Positions 28,833 through 38,552 of a DNA stretch of 64,000 nucleotides are shown piece by piece (the stretch's first letter is position 1; each line of letters opens with the position of its first letter). The position numbers were made by a program, and so were the translations under genes. Source of the DNA: Rhizobium sp. BT03 (GTDB lineage: Bacteria; Pseudomonadota; Alphaproteobacteria; Rhizobiales; Rhizobiaceae); contig NZ_CP125640.1 of the NCBI RefSeq assembly GCF_030053155.1, forward strand, positions 1,674,001-1,738,000, written 5' to 3'. A model generated the notes under the pieces. It was not told where the DNA came from. It searched no databases and was given only the letters and a program-made list of their open reading frames with translations.

Positions 28833-30767
28833 TTACCAGCCCCCGCCTCCCCCGCCGCCGCCGCCCCCGCCGGACGAGCCGCCGCCGGAAAAACCGGAGG
28901 ATGAACTCGACGGCGGCGGCGAGGGAATGGTCGAAGCGATGGTCGAGGCCATCGACGAGGAGAAGCCGCCGACACGGTCGGAAAAGCTGCCGCTGTTGAA
29001 ATCGCCGGAATACCAGGCCGGCGCATAGGCCGCGGCGGCACCGGCGGCAGCGGCCGCAAGCCAGGTTTCGAAGGTGCGCGACCAGGGTTTTTCGACGCCG
29101 AGCGCCACCGCGTAGGGCAGCAGCGTCTCGAAATGCTGCGGCGACATCTCAGGTGCACCAGCCGTGTTCATCCGGTCTTTCTCGGCCAGTGTCAGATATT
29201 GGCGCAGGCCGTCTATACCGTCCATCATCCTGGCGCCGAGCGGCGTCGGTGCGCCCATGATGAAGAAATACAGGATGTTGAGCAGCACGATACCGCCGAC
29301 GGCAAAGAGCATCGGCGTTTCGTGCAGCTTCACCAGCGAGGAGGCCAGCGCCAGGACCATCGCCGACAGGATGCCGATGCCGACGAAAACGCCGATCGCC
29401 GCAGCGATGATGGCAATGATCTTGCCGAACAGCGAACTGCCGCGATGCAGCGACCGGACGAAGCCGGCAACGAAAACCGCAACGAAGACCGAGATGGCGG
29501 TTGGGATCAGTATCAGCGCGATCGTGTCCGGCTCCAGCGACCCAAAGACGAACAGCGTCACCAGGGCGGCGGCGCTGAGCGCGATGCCGCCTATGGTATA
29601 GCCGAGGTTGGCATTGTAATATTTGCCGCGGTGTTCCTTCTCGATCGCCGAACGGAAGGACTGGCCGACGGATTTCACCCGCTCGCCATTGGCCTTGTCG
29701 ATCGTCAGCGTTCTGCCTTCGCCGCCGGCGACCCTCAGCAGCTCGATCTCGCCGGCCTGGAATTTCTCCTTGCCGAGCGCTTTGCCGCTGCCGCGGATGA
29801 CGATCGAATTCTTCAGGTCTTCGAGTTTGACGTAACCACGGACCGCCAGATTGAGCGCCGTGGCGGAAAGCGCCGTCCAGCCCCCGCCGGAGAAGCCCTT
29901 ATTGTCGATGTAGTTGACCAGCGCCGGCGAGATGCCCTCGGGCGCGTCCCAGCGCGGCACGACGACGCCGCGGGCGGGATCGCGGCCGACCTTCAGCCAT
30001 GATCTGAGATAATAGGCGAAGACCAGGATCAGGCCGCCGAAGCCGATGAAATAATTGCGGTTGTCCTTCAGCCACCAGGTGCTTTCCATATCGGCGCTCG
30101 GCGGATCGATCGACCCCTTCGGCATGCGGATCGCAAAGGTCAGCCCTTCGTTGGCATCGAGCGGCGCGGTGGTGGAAAAGACGAGGCCGGCCCCGGCTTC
30201 GCTGACGCGGGCATTCTTTCCCGTCGCCCCCTGCCGACCGGTGAAAAAGGTCGTCTCGGTGGCAGTGACACCGGGCGGCAGCTGCACCGTTGCCGTCGCC
30301 GAGCGGATCGGGAAGATCCAGCCGTTGCCGGTGACGTTCCAATAGAGTTCGTCATGATCGTCGAAATAGCGGATCTGACGATTTGTCTTGTAGGTGAAGA
30401 CATAGCGGTGGCGGCCCGGCGTTACCGTCACCTCGGCGGAGCCGGCATAGATGCGGATGCCGCCGTCAATCGATTCCGTGTGCCAGGGCTCGTCTGCGCC
30501 GTCGCGGATGACCGCCACCATGTCGAAATCGACGCTGCGGCGATGGCCCCCGGCATCGGTGAAATAGAGCGGGAAATCCCGGAAGATGCCGTGATTGATC
30601 CGATTGCCCTCGGCATTGACGGTGATCGTTTCCGTCACCGTCATCGCGCCGCTCTTTTCGAGCGTGATGGCGGAGGCGAAGCTGTCGATCACCTCGGCGG
30701 CAAAGGCCGCCGGAGCGGCGAGCATCAGCAGCAGTGCAAAACAAAACCCGAAAAACCGACGACCCAT
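28833..30767 (-). CDS. DUF2207 membrane protein with Gly/Ser-rich tail
   Basis: A 644-residue protein. A signal peptide ([15 protein letters not shown]) leads an extracytoplasmic DUF2207 domain ([25 protein letters not shown]) of about 200 residues. A membrane helix near residue 240 ([16 protein letters not shown]) and a cytoplasmic region follow. A cluster of three or four helices lies between residues 395 and 510. The last 35 residues are Ser- then Gly-rich, ending in W. DUF2207 proteins of this kind commonly neighbour lemA, as here. Their function is unknown. It lies 37 bp after the EPSP synthase gene on the same strand. Confidence 0.85.
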   Translation of the reverse strand: MGRRFFGFCFALLLMLAAPAAFAAEVIDSFASAITLEKSGAMTVTETITVNAEGNRINHGIFRDFPLYFTDAGGHRRSVDFDMVAVIRDGADEPWHTESIDGGIRIYAGSAEVTVTPGRHRYVFTYKTNRQIRYFDDHDELYWNVTGNGWIFPIRSATATVQLPPGVTATETTFFTGRQGATGKNARVSEAGAGLVFSTTAPLDANEGLTFAIRMPKGSIDPPSADMESTWWLKDNRNYFIGFGGLILVFAYYLRSWLKVGRDPARGVVVPRWDAPEGISPALVNYIDNKGFSGGGWTALSATALNLAVRGYVKLEDLKNSIVIRGSGKALGKEKFQAGEIELLRVAGGEGRTLTIDKANGERVKSVGQSFRSAIEKEHRGKYYNANLGYTIGGIALSAAALVTLFVFGSLEPDTIALILIPTAISVFVAVFVAGFVRSLHRGSSLFGKIIAIIAAAIGVFVGIGILSAMVLALASSLVKLHETPMLFAVGGIVLLNILYFFIMGAPTPLGARMMDGIDGLRQYLTLAEKDRMNTAGAPEMSPQHFETLLPYAVALGVEKPWSRTFETWLAAAAAGAAAAYAPAWYSGDFNSGSFSDRVGGFSSSMASTIASTIPSPPPSSSSSGFSGGGSSGGGGGGGGGGGW

Positions 30768-30803
30768 CCCTGTCTCCCCGCCGGCAGCCTCGGCTGCTTC
30801 TAG

Positions 30804-32066
30804 TCAATCCTTGTCCCGATAGGTCACGCCGAGGGCGGCGAGCGTCCGCCAATAGGCGGGGAAGGTCTTGCCGACACAATCGGGATCGAGAATGGTGATG
30901 CCGTCGATCTTCAACCCGGCAAGCGCGAAGCTCATGGCGATGCGATGATCGGCGAAGCTGTCGATCTCGGCCGGCAGGCGTTTTCCCGCAAGGGCCGGAT
31001 CGGACCTTACGATCAGATCGTCGCCCTCTTCACGGGCAAGGCCGGGAAGGATGCGGTTGAGGCCGGAGGAAAGCGCCCGGATGCGGTCGCATTCCTTGAC
31101 GCGCAGATTGGCGATGCCGACGAAGCGGACCGGCGTCTCGTTGAAGGCGGCGAGCACGGCCAGCGTCGGAACCGCATCCTGCATCTGCGAACCGTCGATT
31201 TCGGCGGGCAGCTGCGGAAAACGGGCAATCATGTCGTAGGCGCGGGCATCCGGTTGCGAAAAGGCGTCGGCGGGAACACCGAGATCGATCGCGCCGCCGG
31301 TCAGCACTTCGGCGGCCCAGAGATAGGTCGCAGCCGAAGCATCGGGCTCAACGATGAAGTCGGCGGCGCTGTAGCCGGTCGGCTCGACGCGCCAGGTGAC
31401 GGGGCTGGTCTTTTCGACCTTGGCGCCGAAGGCCTTCATCGCCGCCGTGGTCAGATCGATATAACCGAGCGCGCCGATATCCTCGCCGACGAGTTCGATA
31501 TCGACCGGCCGGTCGCCGCCGGCCGCCATCATCAGCAGCGCCGAGACATACTGGCTGGAGAGGCCGCCATCGATGCGGATGCGGTCGGCCTGGAAGCGGC
31601 CGGTGCCTTTGACGGTGACCGGCGGGCAGCCGGTTTCCGATGTCGCGTCGACGCCGAGCGTGCGCATTGCCTCGACCAGCGGGCCGATCGGGCGCTTGCG
31701 CATATGTTCGTCGCCATCGACGATCACCGTGCCATCGACCAAGGCGGCGGCCGCCGTCAGGAAGCGCGTCGCCGTGCCGGCATTGCCGAGGAAGAGCGGC
31801 GCCTTCGGCGGCTGGAGCCTGCCGCTGCCGGTGACGACGAAGGTTGTGTCGTCGGGTTCGTCGATCGAAACGCCCATGGCGCGCAACGCATCGGCCATAT
31901 AGCGCGTATCGTCGCTCTTCAGCGCCCCGGTCAGCCGGCTCGTGCCCTTGGCAAGGCCGGCGAGTAGCAGCGCCCGATTGGTGATCGACTTGGACCCCGG
32001 CGGCATGGCGCGGCCCGAAAGCGGCCCGCCCGGCGGGATGATCGTGAGTTTGGCTGTGGGTGTCAT
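30804..32066 (-). CDS. aroA: 3-phosphoshikimate 1-carboxyvinyltransferase (EPSP synthase)
   Basis: A 420-residue EPSP synthase that transfers enolpyruvyl from PEP to shikimate 3-phosphate in aromatic amino acid synthesis. Substrate-binding motifs are clear: PGSKSITNRALLLAG near residue 20, LGNAGTATRFLTAAAA near residue 85, DGGLSSQYVSALL, and the C-terminal KECDRIRA. The motif order resembles class I enzymes, with Phe where E. coli has Pro101. ATG 32066 has GGAAGA upstream; an earlier ATG at 32090 is possible. It sits between lemA and a DUF2207 gene, not beside cmk/rpsA, where rhizobial aroA is usually found, so it may be a second copy. That is inference. Confidence 0.88.
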   Translation of the reverse strand: MTPTAKLTIIPPGGPLSGRAMPPGSKSITNRALLLAGLAKGTSRLTGALKSDDTRYMADALRAMGVSIDEPDDTTFVVTGSGRLQPPKAPLFLGNAGTATRFLTAAAALVDGTVIVDGDEHMRKRPIGPLVEAMRTLGVDATSETGCPPVTVKGTGRFQADRIRIDGGLSSQYVSALLMMAAGGDRPVDIELVGEDIGALGYIDLTTAAMKAFGAKVEKTSPVTWRVEPTGYSAADFIVEPDASAATYLWAAEVLTGGAIDLGVPADAFSQPDARAYDMIARFPQLPAEIDGSQMQDAVPTLAVLAAFNETPVRFVGIANLRVKECDRIRALSSGLNRILPGLAREEGDDLIVRSDPALAGKRLPAEIDSFADHRIAMSFALAGLKIDGITILDPDCVGKTFPAYWRTLAALGVTYRDKD

Positions 32067-32155
32067 GCTGTTCTTCCGTCCATGGGGCAAGCCTTATCGG
32101 CCGCTATCTGCCTTTGCTCTTAATCGCTTTCTTGCAAAGGCAAAATGCCGGATCG

Positions 32156-32707
32156 TCAGAATTTCACGCTGGGAACGGCGCGATCGGCCTCGTTGGTGAT
32201 TTCGAAATAGTCCCGCTTGGCAAAACCGAACTGGCCGGCGACGAGATTAGAGGGGAAGCTTTCGACCTTGACGTTCAGGTCGCGGGCCGCACCATTGTAA
32301 TAACGCCGCGCCATCTGCAGCTCGCCTTCCATGGTTTCGAGCGAGGCCTGCAGCTCGGCGAAATTCTGGTTGGCCTTGAGATCGGGATAGGCTTCGGCGA
32401 GCGCGATGACCCGGCCGAGCGCCTGGCCGAGCAGCCCTTCCGCCTGCGCCCTACCGGCGACATCGCCTGATGGCACCGCCTGCGCCTTGTTGCGGAGCGC
32501 AACCACCTCTTCGAGCGTCGACTTCTCATGGGCGGCATAACCCTTGACCGTCTCGATCAGGTTCGGGATCAGATCGGCGCGGCGCTTCAACTGTACATCG
32601 ATGCCCGACCAGGCTTCTTCAGCCATCTGCCGGGAGCGAACCAGGCCGTTGTAGATGAAGACGATGTAGAGTGCGATGACGACGATGATAGCGAGTATCA
32701 CATACAT
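32156..32707 (-). CDS. lemA: LemA family protein
   Basis: A 183-residue membrane-anchored protein. One N-terminal helix (ILAIIVVIALYIVFIYNGLV) is followed by a long helical domain containing the family motif AWSGIDVQLKRRADLIPNLIETVKGYA and FNGAARD-like YYNGAARDLNVKVESFPSNLVA. The length is typical. The ATG at 32707 is overlapped by no neighbour. It lies between the two DUF2207 genes, 89 bp upstream of aroA and 107 bp downstream of the second DUF2207 gene. LemA function is not settled; a link with membrane proteins of the DUF2207 class is suggested by recurrent neighbourhood. Confidence 0.93.
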   Translation of the reverse strand: MYVILAIIVVIALYIVFIYNGLVRSRQMAEEAWSGIDVQLKRRADLIPNLIETVKGYAAHEKSTLEEVVALRNKAQAVPSGDVAGRAQAEGLLGQALGRVIALAEAYPDLKANQNFAELQASLETMEGELQMARRYYNGAARDLNVKVESFPSNLVAGQFGFAKRDYFEITNEADRAVPSVKF

Positions 32708-32814
32708 GCAGATGGGCTCCCCGATTTGATGATTGCACGTTAGTGATTCGGCATGACAAAGTCATCTTGGCGAAACAAGTCTTTGCAGCTTCGGCGAGAC
32801 TTCGATGAATACCC

Positions 32815-34563
32815 TTAAGGGGTTATCAGCCAATCAGGAGCATAAGCATCCATTTTCTGGCTTTCTCGCCAGAGATTGAAGCGTTCAGTCCAACGATGTT
32901 CGATGTCGAGCGCAATGGCGAAAGGCAGATAATGCTCGTAGCATTCGGCCGACATTGCAGGGCCATCTATCTCGCCGCGCAAATAACGGTTCAAAACGAA
33001 CATGTTATTGCGGATCTGCCGCTGCTTCGCCGTCGGTATGCGCAGCATCGCCAAGACGGCGATCACGCCGACAATGTGCAGCAAGATCGCCATTAGATAT
33101 GGCCACTGCTCGCTGATCACCTCAGTCGTGCCGATATAGACAAGTGCAACAATGACCATCATCGGAAGACCCACTATCAAACTCATCGCCTGTTTGAACT
33201 GTTCGAAGGTGCCGGTGGCCACCGGAAACCGCTCTGGATGGCGGAACATCGCAACCACGAGAAAAACAGTGAGCAATAACCCTGAGATGGCCGCGGAAAA
33301 AAGAAAAAGGCCCGAGAAAGAGGCGACGGCAATGCCGAGAGCCAAAATGGAGGCTGCAGCCGCCAAGCTCCACCGATCTATGCCTCTGATCTTCTGATAT
33401 TCCTCAGTGATTGTTCTGTGCAATTCATCTCTCACATCAGGCCGGGCATTTTTAACTCTGCGCCGATCGCCGACATACGGTTCCTTTGCAATGCCGCCGA
33501 ATACCAAGCGCGTCGCAGCTGGAAGATCATACCATTTGGCGCGACCCGCCTTGCCCTTCCTTCGGTCTTGCTTTGGCAATAAGTCCGAGGCCTCGGCATC
33601 CTCACCCAGGCTGGAAATGCGAAGCGTCCGCTTGACTGCGAGATGGCAGACAGACGCCATGAAAGCCGCTTTTGCCGCATCTGCTTTCCAGTCTCGAAAC
33701 AAATAGGCTGCCAGAGCGGGAGATATGCTTTCCGTCACTTTGGTGTCGACGGTTATCAATGGTGCAGGCACAAGCCATGACGGTCGAAATTTGAGGATAA
33801 CGACCAGACCGACGATCAGCGGCCCTAAAATACTTAGGAATGGGAGAAAGTGATCGGAAAGCCACCACTGTACCCGCTTGCCGCTCGTTAGGGTCACAAA
33901 GGTCCCTGCGGGATAGTCAATCTCGATATCAGGCAGGACACGATCCCCTTTACCTGCTGGAATAGACACCAAGATCTCATTCGGTGTGCTGCGCCTGACG
34001 TCATAGGCCGCCGCCCGATTCTGTTGCGCGGGCCGTACCGTTCCGCCCGGCGGCAGCCTCAAGGTAAGCGTTTTTTTCGCTCCCTGGCCGTGCACGCGGC
34101 CCATATAGGCCGGCAGGAAGAGAACCTCGCGGTCGCCCTCCTGACGAACGAGGCGCCCGAGCCAATAAGCGATCTGGATCTTTGTAAGGCCGGTGGGCAG
34201 ATCTGCAGAGCAGCCTTTGCAGTGCTCCGCTCCGATATAAATCGAGTGGCCCGGCACATTATTTTCCCGGAAATAGTATTCGTCGTCTCCGTCACGCCGG
34301 GCTGCGGCCAGTTTGAAATCTCGCCAGTGAGCACCACCTGACGCATCGGTGAAACGTTGAGGGATATCAACATAAACGCCGCCGTAATTTGCCGCCCTCT
34401 TGACCAGGATGTCGAAACTTTCGGACACGAAGGCGGTGCCGTCAGTGGAGACTTCGATCGTGGTGTTTGCCGACTGGACTGTGAACTCGTTGTCAAAATC
34501 GCTGCATGATGTCAGCAGGACAAGAATTGCGCATGAGACAAGCCACGAGAAAAAGCGCAGCAT
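32815..34563 (-). CDS. Second DUF2207 protein, predicted lipoprotein, A/T-richer
   Basis: A 582-residue relative of the 28833-30767 protein. Its N-terminus has a lipoprotein signal (AILVLLTSC, lipobox LTSC). A DUF2207-type domain follows (ISTDG-like EVSTDGTAFVSESFDILV, then GGVYVDIPQRF). A helix sits near residue 245, with a further three or four helices between residues 390 and 510. It lacks the Gly-rich tail. The coding sequence is visibly richer in A and T than its neighbours and uses rarer codons, suggesting later acquisition. ATG 34563 has only weak upstream purines. Confidence 0.72.
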   Translation of the reverse strand: MLRFFSWLVSCAILVLLTSCSDFDNEFTVQSANTTIEVSTDGTAFVSESFDILVKRAANYGGVYVDIPQRFTDASGGAHWRDFKLAAARRDGDDEYYFRENNVPGHSIYIGAEHCKGCSADLPTGLTKIQIAYWLGRLVRQEGDREVLFLPAYMGRVHGQGAKKTLTLRLPPGGTVRPAQQNRAAAYDVRRSTPNEILVSIPAGKGDRVLPDIEIDYPAGTFVTLTSGKRVQWWLSDHFLPFLSILGPLIVGLVVILKFRPSWLVPAPLITVDTKVTESISPALAAYLFRDWKADAAKAAFMASVCHLAVKRTLRISSLGEDAEASDLLPKQDRRKGKAGRAKWYDLPAATRLVFGGIAKEPYVGDRRRVKNARPDVRDELHRTITEEYQKIRGIDRWSLAAAASILALGIAVASFSGLFLFSAAISGLLLTVFLVVAMFRHPERFPVATGTFEQFKQAMSLIVGLPMMVIVALVYIGTTEVISEQWPYLMAILLHIVGVIAVLAMLRIPTAKQRQIRNNMFVLNRYLRGEIDGPAMSAECYEHYLPFAIALDIEHRWTERFNLWRESQKMDAYAPDWLITP

Positions 34564-34725
34564 CCTGGCTGCGCGGTTTTCAAACGCGATTTTAAAATAA
34601 AGAATACCGCTCTTCAAAAGACAGACCGAATCTATACCTGATCGAAACGGCGATAAGATAGTGGTCGAGCGGTTCACGCAAAAGAAGCATGGTCTCGGAA
34701 GCAGCGAAATTTTTCGAGGCGGCTT

Positions 34726-35682
34726 TTACGCCGCCTCTTTCGAGAGATTGACGCCGCCGGCGTCGGTCAGCAGGAAGGCTTCGCCGCAGGCCTTGGCGAG
34801 CGTGCGCACCCGCAGGATATAGCTCTGGCGCTCGGTGACCGAGATGACGCCGCGGGCATCCAGCAGATTGAAGACGTGGCTGGCCTTGATGCATTGGTCA
34901 TAGGCCGGGAAGACGCATTTGTGCAGGCGCTGGTTGGCGTTGTCGGCAGGCGCGCCGGCATCGAGCAGCGCCCGGCATTCCTTCTCGGCATCGACGAAGT
35001 GGCGATGCAGCATCTCGGTATTGGCGAATTCGAAATTGTGGCGCGAATATTCCTGCTCGGCCTGCAGGAAGACGTCGCCATATCTGATCTTCTCGTCGCC
35101 CTCGCGGCCGTTGAAGTTCAGGTCGTAGACATTGTCGACGCCCTGGACATACATGGCGAGGCGTTCAAGGCCATAGGTCAGTTCGCCGGCGACCGGCGCG
35201 CATTCGATGCCGCAGACCTGCTGGAAATAGGTGAATTGCGAGACTTCCATGCCGTCGCACCAGCATTCCCAGCCAAGGCCCCAGGCGCCGAGCGTCGGGC
35301 TTTCCCAGTCGTCCTCGACGAAACGGATGTCGTGCAGCAGCGGATCGAGGCCGATCGCCGCCAGCGAACTGAGATAAAGCTCCTGCAGGTTGGGCGGGTT
35401 CGGCTTCAGGATGACCTGGTACTGGTAATAATGCTGCAGGCGGTTCGGGTTTTCGCCATAGCGGCCGTCGGACGGGCGCCGCGACGGCTGCACATAGGCT
35501 GCCTTCCACGGCTTCGGCCCGAGGGCGCGCAGCGTGGTGGCCGGGTGGAAGGTGCCGGCACCGACTTCCATGTCGTAGGGCTGCAGCACCGCGCAACCCT
35601 TGTCCGCCCAGTAGCTATGCAGGGTCAGGATCAGCGCCTGGAACGAGCGCGTCGGGTTCATATGGTCTGGGATGGCTGACAT
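34726..35682 (-). CDS. glyQ: Glycine-tRNA ligase alpha subunit
   Basis: A 318-residue alpha chain of glycyl-tRNA synthetase, which carries the catalytic class II core. Recognised blocks are [66 protein letters not shown] and [20 protein letters not shown]. Three nearby ATGs are possible (35745, 35682, 35661). I chose 35682, which gives [10 protein letters not shown], because rhizobial homologues start similarly; none has a good Shine-Dalgarno. A GAGGCGGC..GCCGCCTC hairpin overlaps the stop codon. glyS is about 10 kb away, on the other strand. Confidence 0.95.
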   Translation of the reverse strand: MSAIPDHMNPTRSFQALILTLHSYWADKGCAVLQPYDMEVGAGTFHPATTLRALGPKPWKAAYVQPSRRPSDGRYGENPNRLQHYYQYQVILKPNPPNLQELYLSSLAAIGLDPLLHDIRFVEDDWESPTLGAWGLGWECWCDGMEVSQFTYFQQVCGIECAPVAGELTYGLERLAMYVQGVDNVYDLNFNGREGDEKIRYGDVFLQAEQEYSRHNFEFANTEMLHRHFVDAEKECRALLDAGAPADNANQRLHKCVFPAYDQCIKASHVFNLLDARGVISVTERQSYILRVRTLAKACGEAFLLTDAGGVNLSKEAA

Positions 35683-35787
35683 GGGATGGCACCGCTGGCT
35701 TGATAGATCGGCGCGACAGGTGCCATGGAGGGCGGCAGGGGTCAAGGGTTTTGCGAGAGTGGGGGCGCTGTGTGGAGAGAGCCTCTG

Positions 35788-35925
35788 CCCCTCACCCTAA
35801 CCCTCTCCCCGTAAGGACGGGGAGAGGGGACTTGCCATACGAGAGGTTGGCGTAGAACGGAGAGCGTGCGGCACACCACCTTCTCCCCGCATGCGGGGAG
35901 AAGGTGCCGGCAGGCGGATGAGGGG
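35788..35925. repeat. RIME-like mosaic repeat (family A, copy 5)
   Basis: It reads CCCCTCACCCTAACCCTCTCC at the left and ends CCGGCAGGCGGATGAGGGG, the inverse orientation of copy 1. It contains CCCCGTAAGGACGGGG and CTTCTCCCCGCATGCGGGGAGAAG hairpins. It lies upstream of glyQ. Confidence 0.75.
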
Positions 35926-35958
35926 CCGCGCCGAACGCGTGGCAAGCGGAACCGAGAC

Positions 35959-36150
35959 CTATTCCTCATCCCGCTTCAGCCGGTATTCCCCGGTCACGGG
36001 ATCCTTGACCAGCGTGCCGATCGCGCCGGTCTGGCGTTCCTTTTCGGCGCGGCGGGATTTTTCGGCGAGCTTGCGGGCATCGGAGACGAAGCGGCGGTAG
36101 AGCCACCAGGCCGAGAAGACCAGGACCAGGATCGTGATAAGCTGCGCCAT
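35959..36150 (-). CDS. Small membrane protein of unknown function
   Basis: A 63-residue protein. One N-terminal helix (LITILVLVFSAWWLYRRF) is followed by a charged segment (RKLAEKSRRAEKERQ). The C-terminus (GTLVKDPVTGEYRLKRDEE) looks like a conserved small domain found in several rhizobial proteins. AGAGGGGA directly precedes ATG 36150. It is 18 bp downstream of the S49 peptidase gene, so co-transcription with it is likely. Too short for any functional call. Confidence 0.7.
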   Translation of the reverse strand: MAQLITILVLVFSAWWLYRRFVSDARKLAEKSRRAEKERQTGAIGTLVKDPVTGEYRLKRDEE

Positions 36151-36168
36151 TCCCCTCTTCCGCCTTCC

Positions 36169-37029
36169 TCAAAGCCCGAAACGGCTCCACAATGCTCTTT
36201 CTTCGGCCGCTTCGACAAGCCCTGTCGCAAGACCCGATGCTGCCCCTTCGAACGAAACCGGCGACACACCCGGAATTCTGCGGCCGAACAGGCCGCGGCC
36301 GGCGGTGACGAGCTCCAGCTTGGTCTTCTGGCCGTAGCGCCGCTTCAATTCCTGACGCATGTCGCCGAGGCCGTCGACGAGGCCGAGCTCGAGGCCGCGG
36401 GTGCCGCTCCAGAACAGGCCCGAGAAGACCGCCGCATCGTCCCTCAGCTTGCCGGCGCGGCGCTCGCGCACCATCGAGATGAAGACCTGGTGGATTTCGA
36501 GCTGCAGGCTCTTCAGGTACTCGATGTCCTTTTCCTTTTCCGGCTGGAACGGATCGAGGATCACCTTGTTTTCGCCGGCGGTATAAACACGGCGCTCGAC
36601 GCCGATCTTTTTCAGGAGTTCGGGAAAACCGAAACCGCCGGAGACGACGCCGATCGAGCCGACGATCGACGTGGCATCGGCAATGATCTCGTCGCCGGCG
36701 AGCGCAATCATATAACCGCCTGAGGCGGCGACGTCCTCGACGAAGACCAGCACCTTCTTCTGCTTCTCGCGGGCGAGCTCGCGAATGCGGGTGAAGATCA
36801 GGCGGGACTGGACGGGCGAGCCGCCCGGCGAATTGATCGAGATGGCGACCGCCGGCGCGTCCTTGACGGCGAAGGCCTTTTCCAGAACCGGAGCGATATT
36901 GGCGAGATTGAGGGCCGGCCGAAACGGGCCGCCGCCGCTGACGATCGCGCCCTGCAGCCGGACGACCGGGATGGTGATGCCGTCCTTGCGGAACCGTTTC
37001 GGCAGCAGCTTTCTCAACAATCCGGCCAT
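36169..37029 (-). CDS. S49 family serine protease (SppA/SohB-like)
   Basis: A 286-residue peptidase of the signal-peptide-peptidase/SohB family. The nucleophile Ser is in the conserved DATSIVGSIGVVSGGFGFPELLKK block. The upstream segments SINSPGGSP and EDVAASGGYMIALAGD match the family. Unlike SppA and SohB of other bacteria, there is no clear N-terminal signal or membrane segment: the start is MAGLLRKLLPKRFRKDG. ATG 37029 has AAGGA about 7 bases upstream. Its substrates are unknown. The small membrane protein gene follows closely. Confidence 0.9.
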   Translation of the reverse strand: MAGLLRKLLPKRFRKDGITIPVVRLQGAIVSGGGPFRPALNLANIAPVLEKAFAVKDAPAVAISINSPGGSPVQSRLIFTRIRELAREKQKKVLVFVEDVAASGGYMIALAGDEIIADATSIVGSIGVVSGGFGFPELLKKIGVERRVYTAGENKVILDPFQPEKEKDIEYLKSLQLEIHQVFISMVRERRAGKLRDDAAVFSGLFWSGTRGLELGLVDGLGDMRQELKRRYGQKTKLELVTAGRGLFGRRIPGVSPVSFEGAASGLATGLVEAAEERALWSRFGL

Positions 37030-37148
37030 TTCCAATCCTTCGCTTCGGGTCGCACGATCGTCAATCCGCGATCGGCATCCATGTATGCGCTGGAACGACA
37101 AACGCAATGGCCGCGTTCTCGAAAACATCGGATTGATTTTCTTGTTGC

Positions 37149-37169
37149 GAATGACTTGCATTATCATTC
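37149..37169. promoter_or_regulatory. Candidate Mur/Fur-family operator upstream of mntH
   Basis: GAATGA at 37149-37154 and TCATTC at 37164-37169 form an inverted repeat with a 9-bp spacer, 43 bp before mntH. In rhizobia, mntH and sitABCD are repressed by the manganese regulator Mur (a Fur homologue), so this fits. The exact site is inference. Confidence 0.55.
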
Positions 37170-37211
37170 TAATCCGGCATAGTGCAATCGAGATAAACAG
37201 GTGGAAATCGC

Positions 37212-38552
37212 ATGGACGCCCTGAATCCGAATGCAACACGCGGCTGGCGGCACGAACGCGGCGAGGCGTCGCTATCGGATGTCTACCGCACCGTCGGAAC
37301 CGGGCGTCACAGTTCCAGATGGCGGCGGGCGGCGGCTTTCGCCGGGCCGGGCTATATGGTCGCGGTCGGCTACATGGACCCCGGCAACTGGGCGACTTCG
37401 CTCGCCGGCGGCTCGAAGTTCGGTTATGCGCTGCTGACCGTCGCGCTGCTTTCCAACCTGATGGCGATCGTGCTGCAATCGCTCTGCGCCCGTCTGGCGA
37501 TCGCGTCGGGCCGCGACCTCGCGCAGGCTTGCCGCGACGCCTTTCCGAAATGGGTTTCGGTGCCGCTCTGGGCTTTTGCCGAGATCGCCATCATCGCCAC
37601 CGACATTGCCGAGGTGATCGGCACGGCGATCGGCCTCAACCTCTTGATGGGCATCCCGCTCGAACTCGGCGTGCTGATCACAGCGCTCGACGTCTTCGTC
37701 ATTCTCTTCCTGCAGAAGCTCGGCTTCCGCTGGGTGGAGGCCTTCATCATCGCCCTGCTCGGCGTCATTGCGATCTGCTTCGGCGTGCAGATCCTGCTGG
37801 CCGACCCGCAATGGGGCGCCGTCGTCACCGGCTTCTTCCCGACGACCGAGATCGTCACCAATCCGGAGATGCTCTATCTGGCGCTCGGCATTCTCGGCGC
37901 GACCGTCATGCCGCACAATCTCTACCTTCATTCCGGCATCGTCCAGACGCGGGCCTATGGCCATACCATTCCCGAAAAGAAGGAGGCGCTGACCTATGCG
38001 ACGATCGACTCGACGGTGGCGCTGTGTTTCGCGCTGCTGATCAACGCTTCGATCCTGATCCTGGCGGCGGCCGCCTTCAATGCGCATGGCAAGACCGATG
38101 TCGTCGAACTCGGCGAGGCCCATTCACTGCTGTCGCCACTGCTGGGCCTCGCCATCGCGCCGACGCTGTTCGGCATCGCGCTTCTGTGCTGCGGCCTCAA
38201 CTCGACGGTGACGGCAACACTTGCCGGCCAGATCGTCATGGAAGGCTTCCTCAAGATCAGGCTGCCGCCATGGATGCGCCGGCTGATCACCCGGGCGATC
38301 GCCATCGTCCCGGCGGCAATCGTCACCATCTGGTATGGCGACCAGGGCACGGCGCAGCTTTTGATCCTCACGCAGGTGGTGCTCAGCCTGCAGCTTTCCT
38401 TCGCCGTCTTCCCGCTCGTGATGTTCACTGCCAGCAAGGCCAAGATGGGCGAACTCGTAGCACCGCGCTGGCTGAGCGGCATCGCCTATGTCATCGCGGT
38501 CGTCATCGCCGGGCTGAACGTCAAGCTGCTTCTCGACTTCGTCACCGGCTAG
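37212..38552 (+). CDS. mntH: Nramp-family manganese transporter
   Basis: A 446-residue proton-coupled divalent metal importer of the inner membrane. The metal-site motifs are intact: DPGN ([10 protein letters not shown], about residue 55) and MPHN ([14 protein letters not shown], about residue 235). Eleven or so hydrophobic helices alternate along the length. ATG 37212 has AGGTGGAAA upstream. A Fur-type palindrome lies in the promoter region. It ends 11 bp inside the convergent methyltransferase gene. In rhizobia this family is the main manganese importer. Confidence 0.93.
   Translation: MDALNPNATRGWRHERGEASLSDVYRTVGTGRHSSRWRRAAAFAGPGYMVAVGYMDPGNWATSLAGGSKFGYALLTVALLSNLMAIVLQSLCARLAIASGRDLAQACRDAFPKWVSVPLWAFAEIAIIATDIAEVIGTAIGLNLLMGIPLELGVLITALDVFVILFLQKLGFRWVEAFIIALLGVIAICFGVQILLADPQWGAVVTGFFPTTEIVTNPEMLYLALGILGATVMPHNLYLHSGIVQTRAYGHTIPEKKEALTYATIDSTVALCFALLINASILILAAAAFNAHGKTDVVELGEAHSLLSPLLGLAIAPTLFGIALLCCGLNSTVTATLAGQIVMEGFLKIRLPPWMRRLITRAIAIVPAAIVTIWYGDQGTAQLLILTQVVLSLQLSFAVFPLVMFTASKAKMGELVAPRWLSGIAYVIAVVIAGLNVKLLLDFVTG

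Noticed and set aside
34716..34737. GAGGCGGC..GCCGCCTC hairpin at the glyQ stop as a terminator
   Set aside because: It overlaps the last codons of glyQ, and on the minus strand is followed by an A-rich rather than T-rich run.
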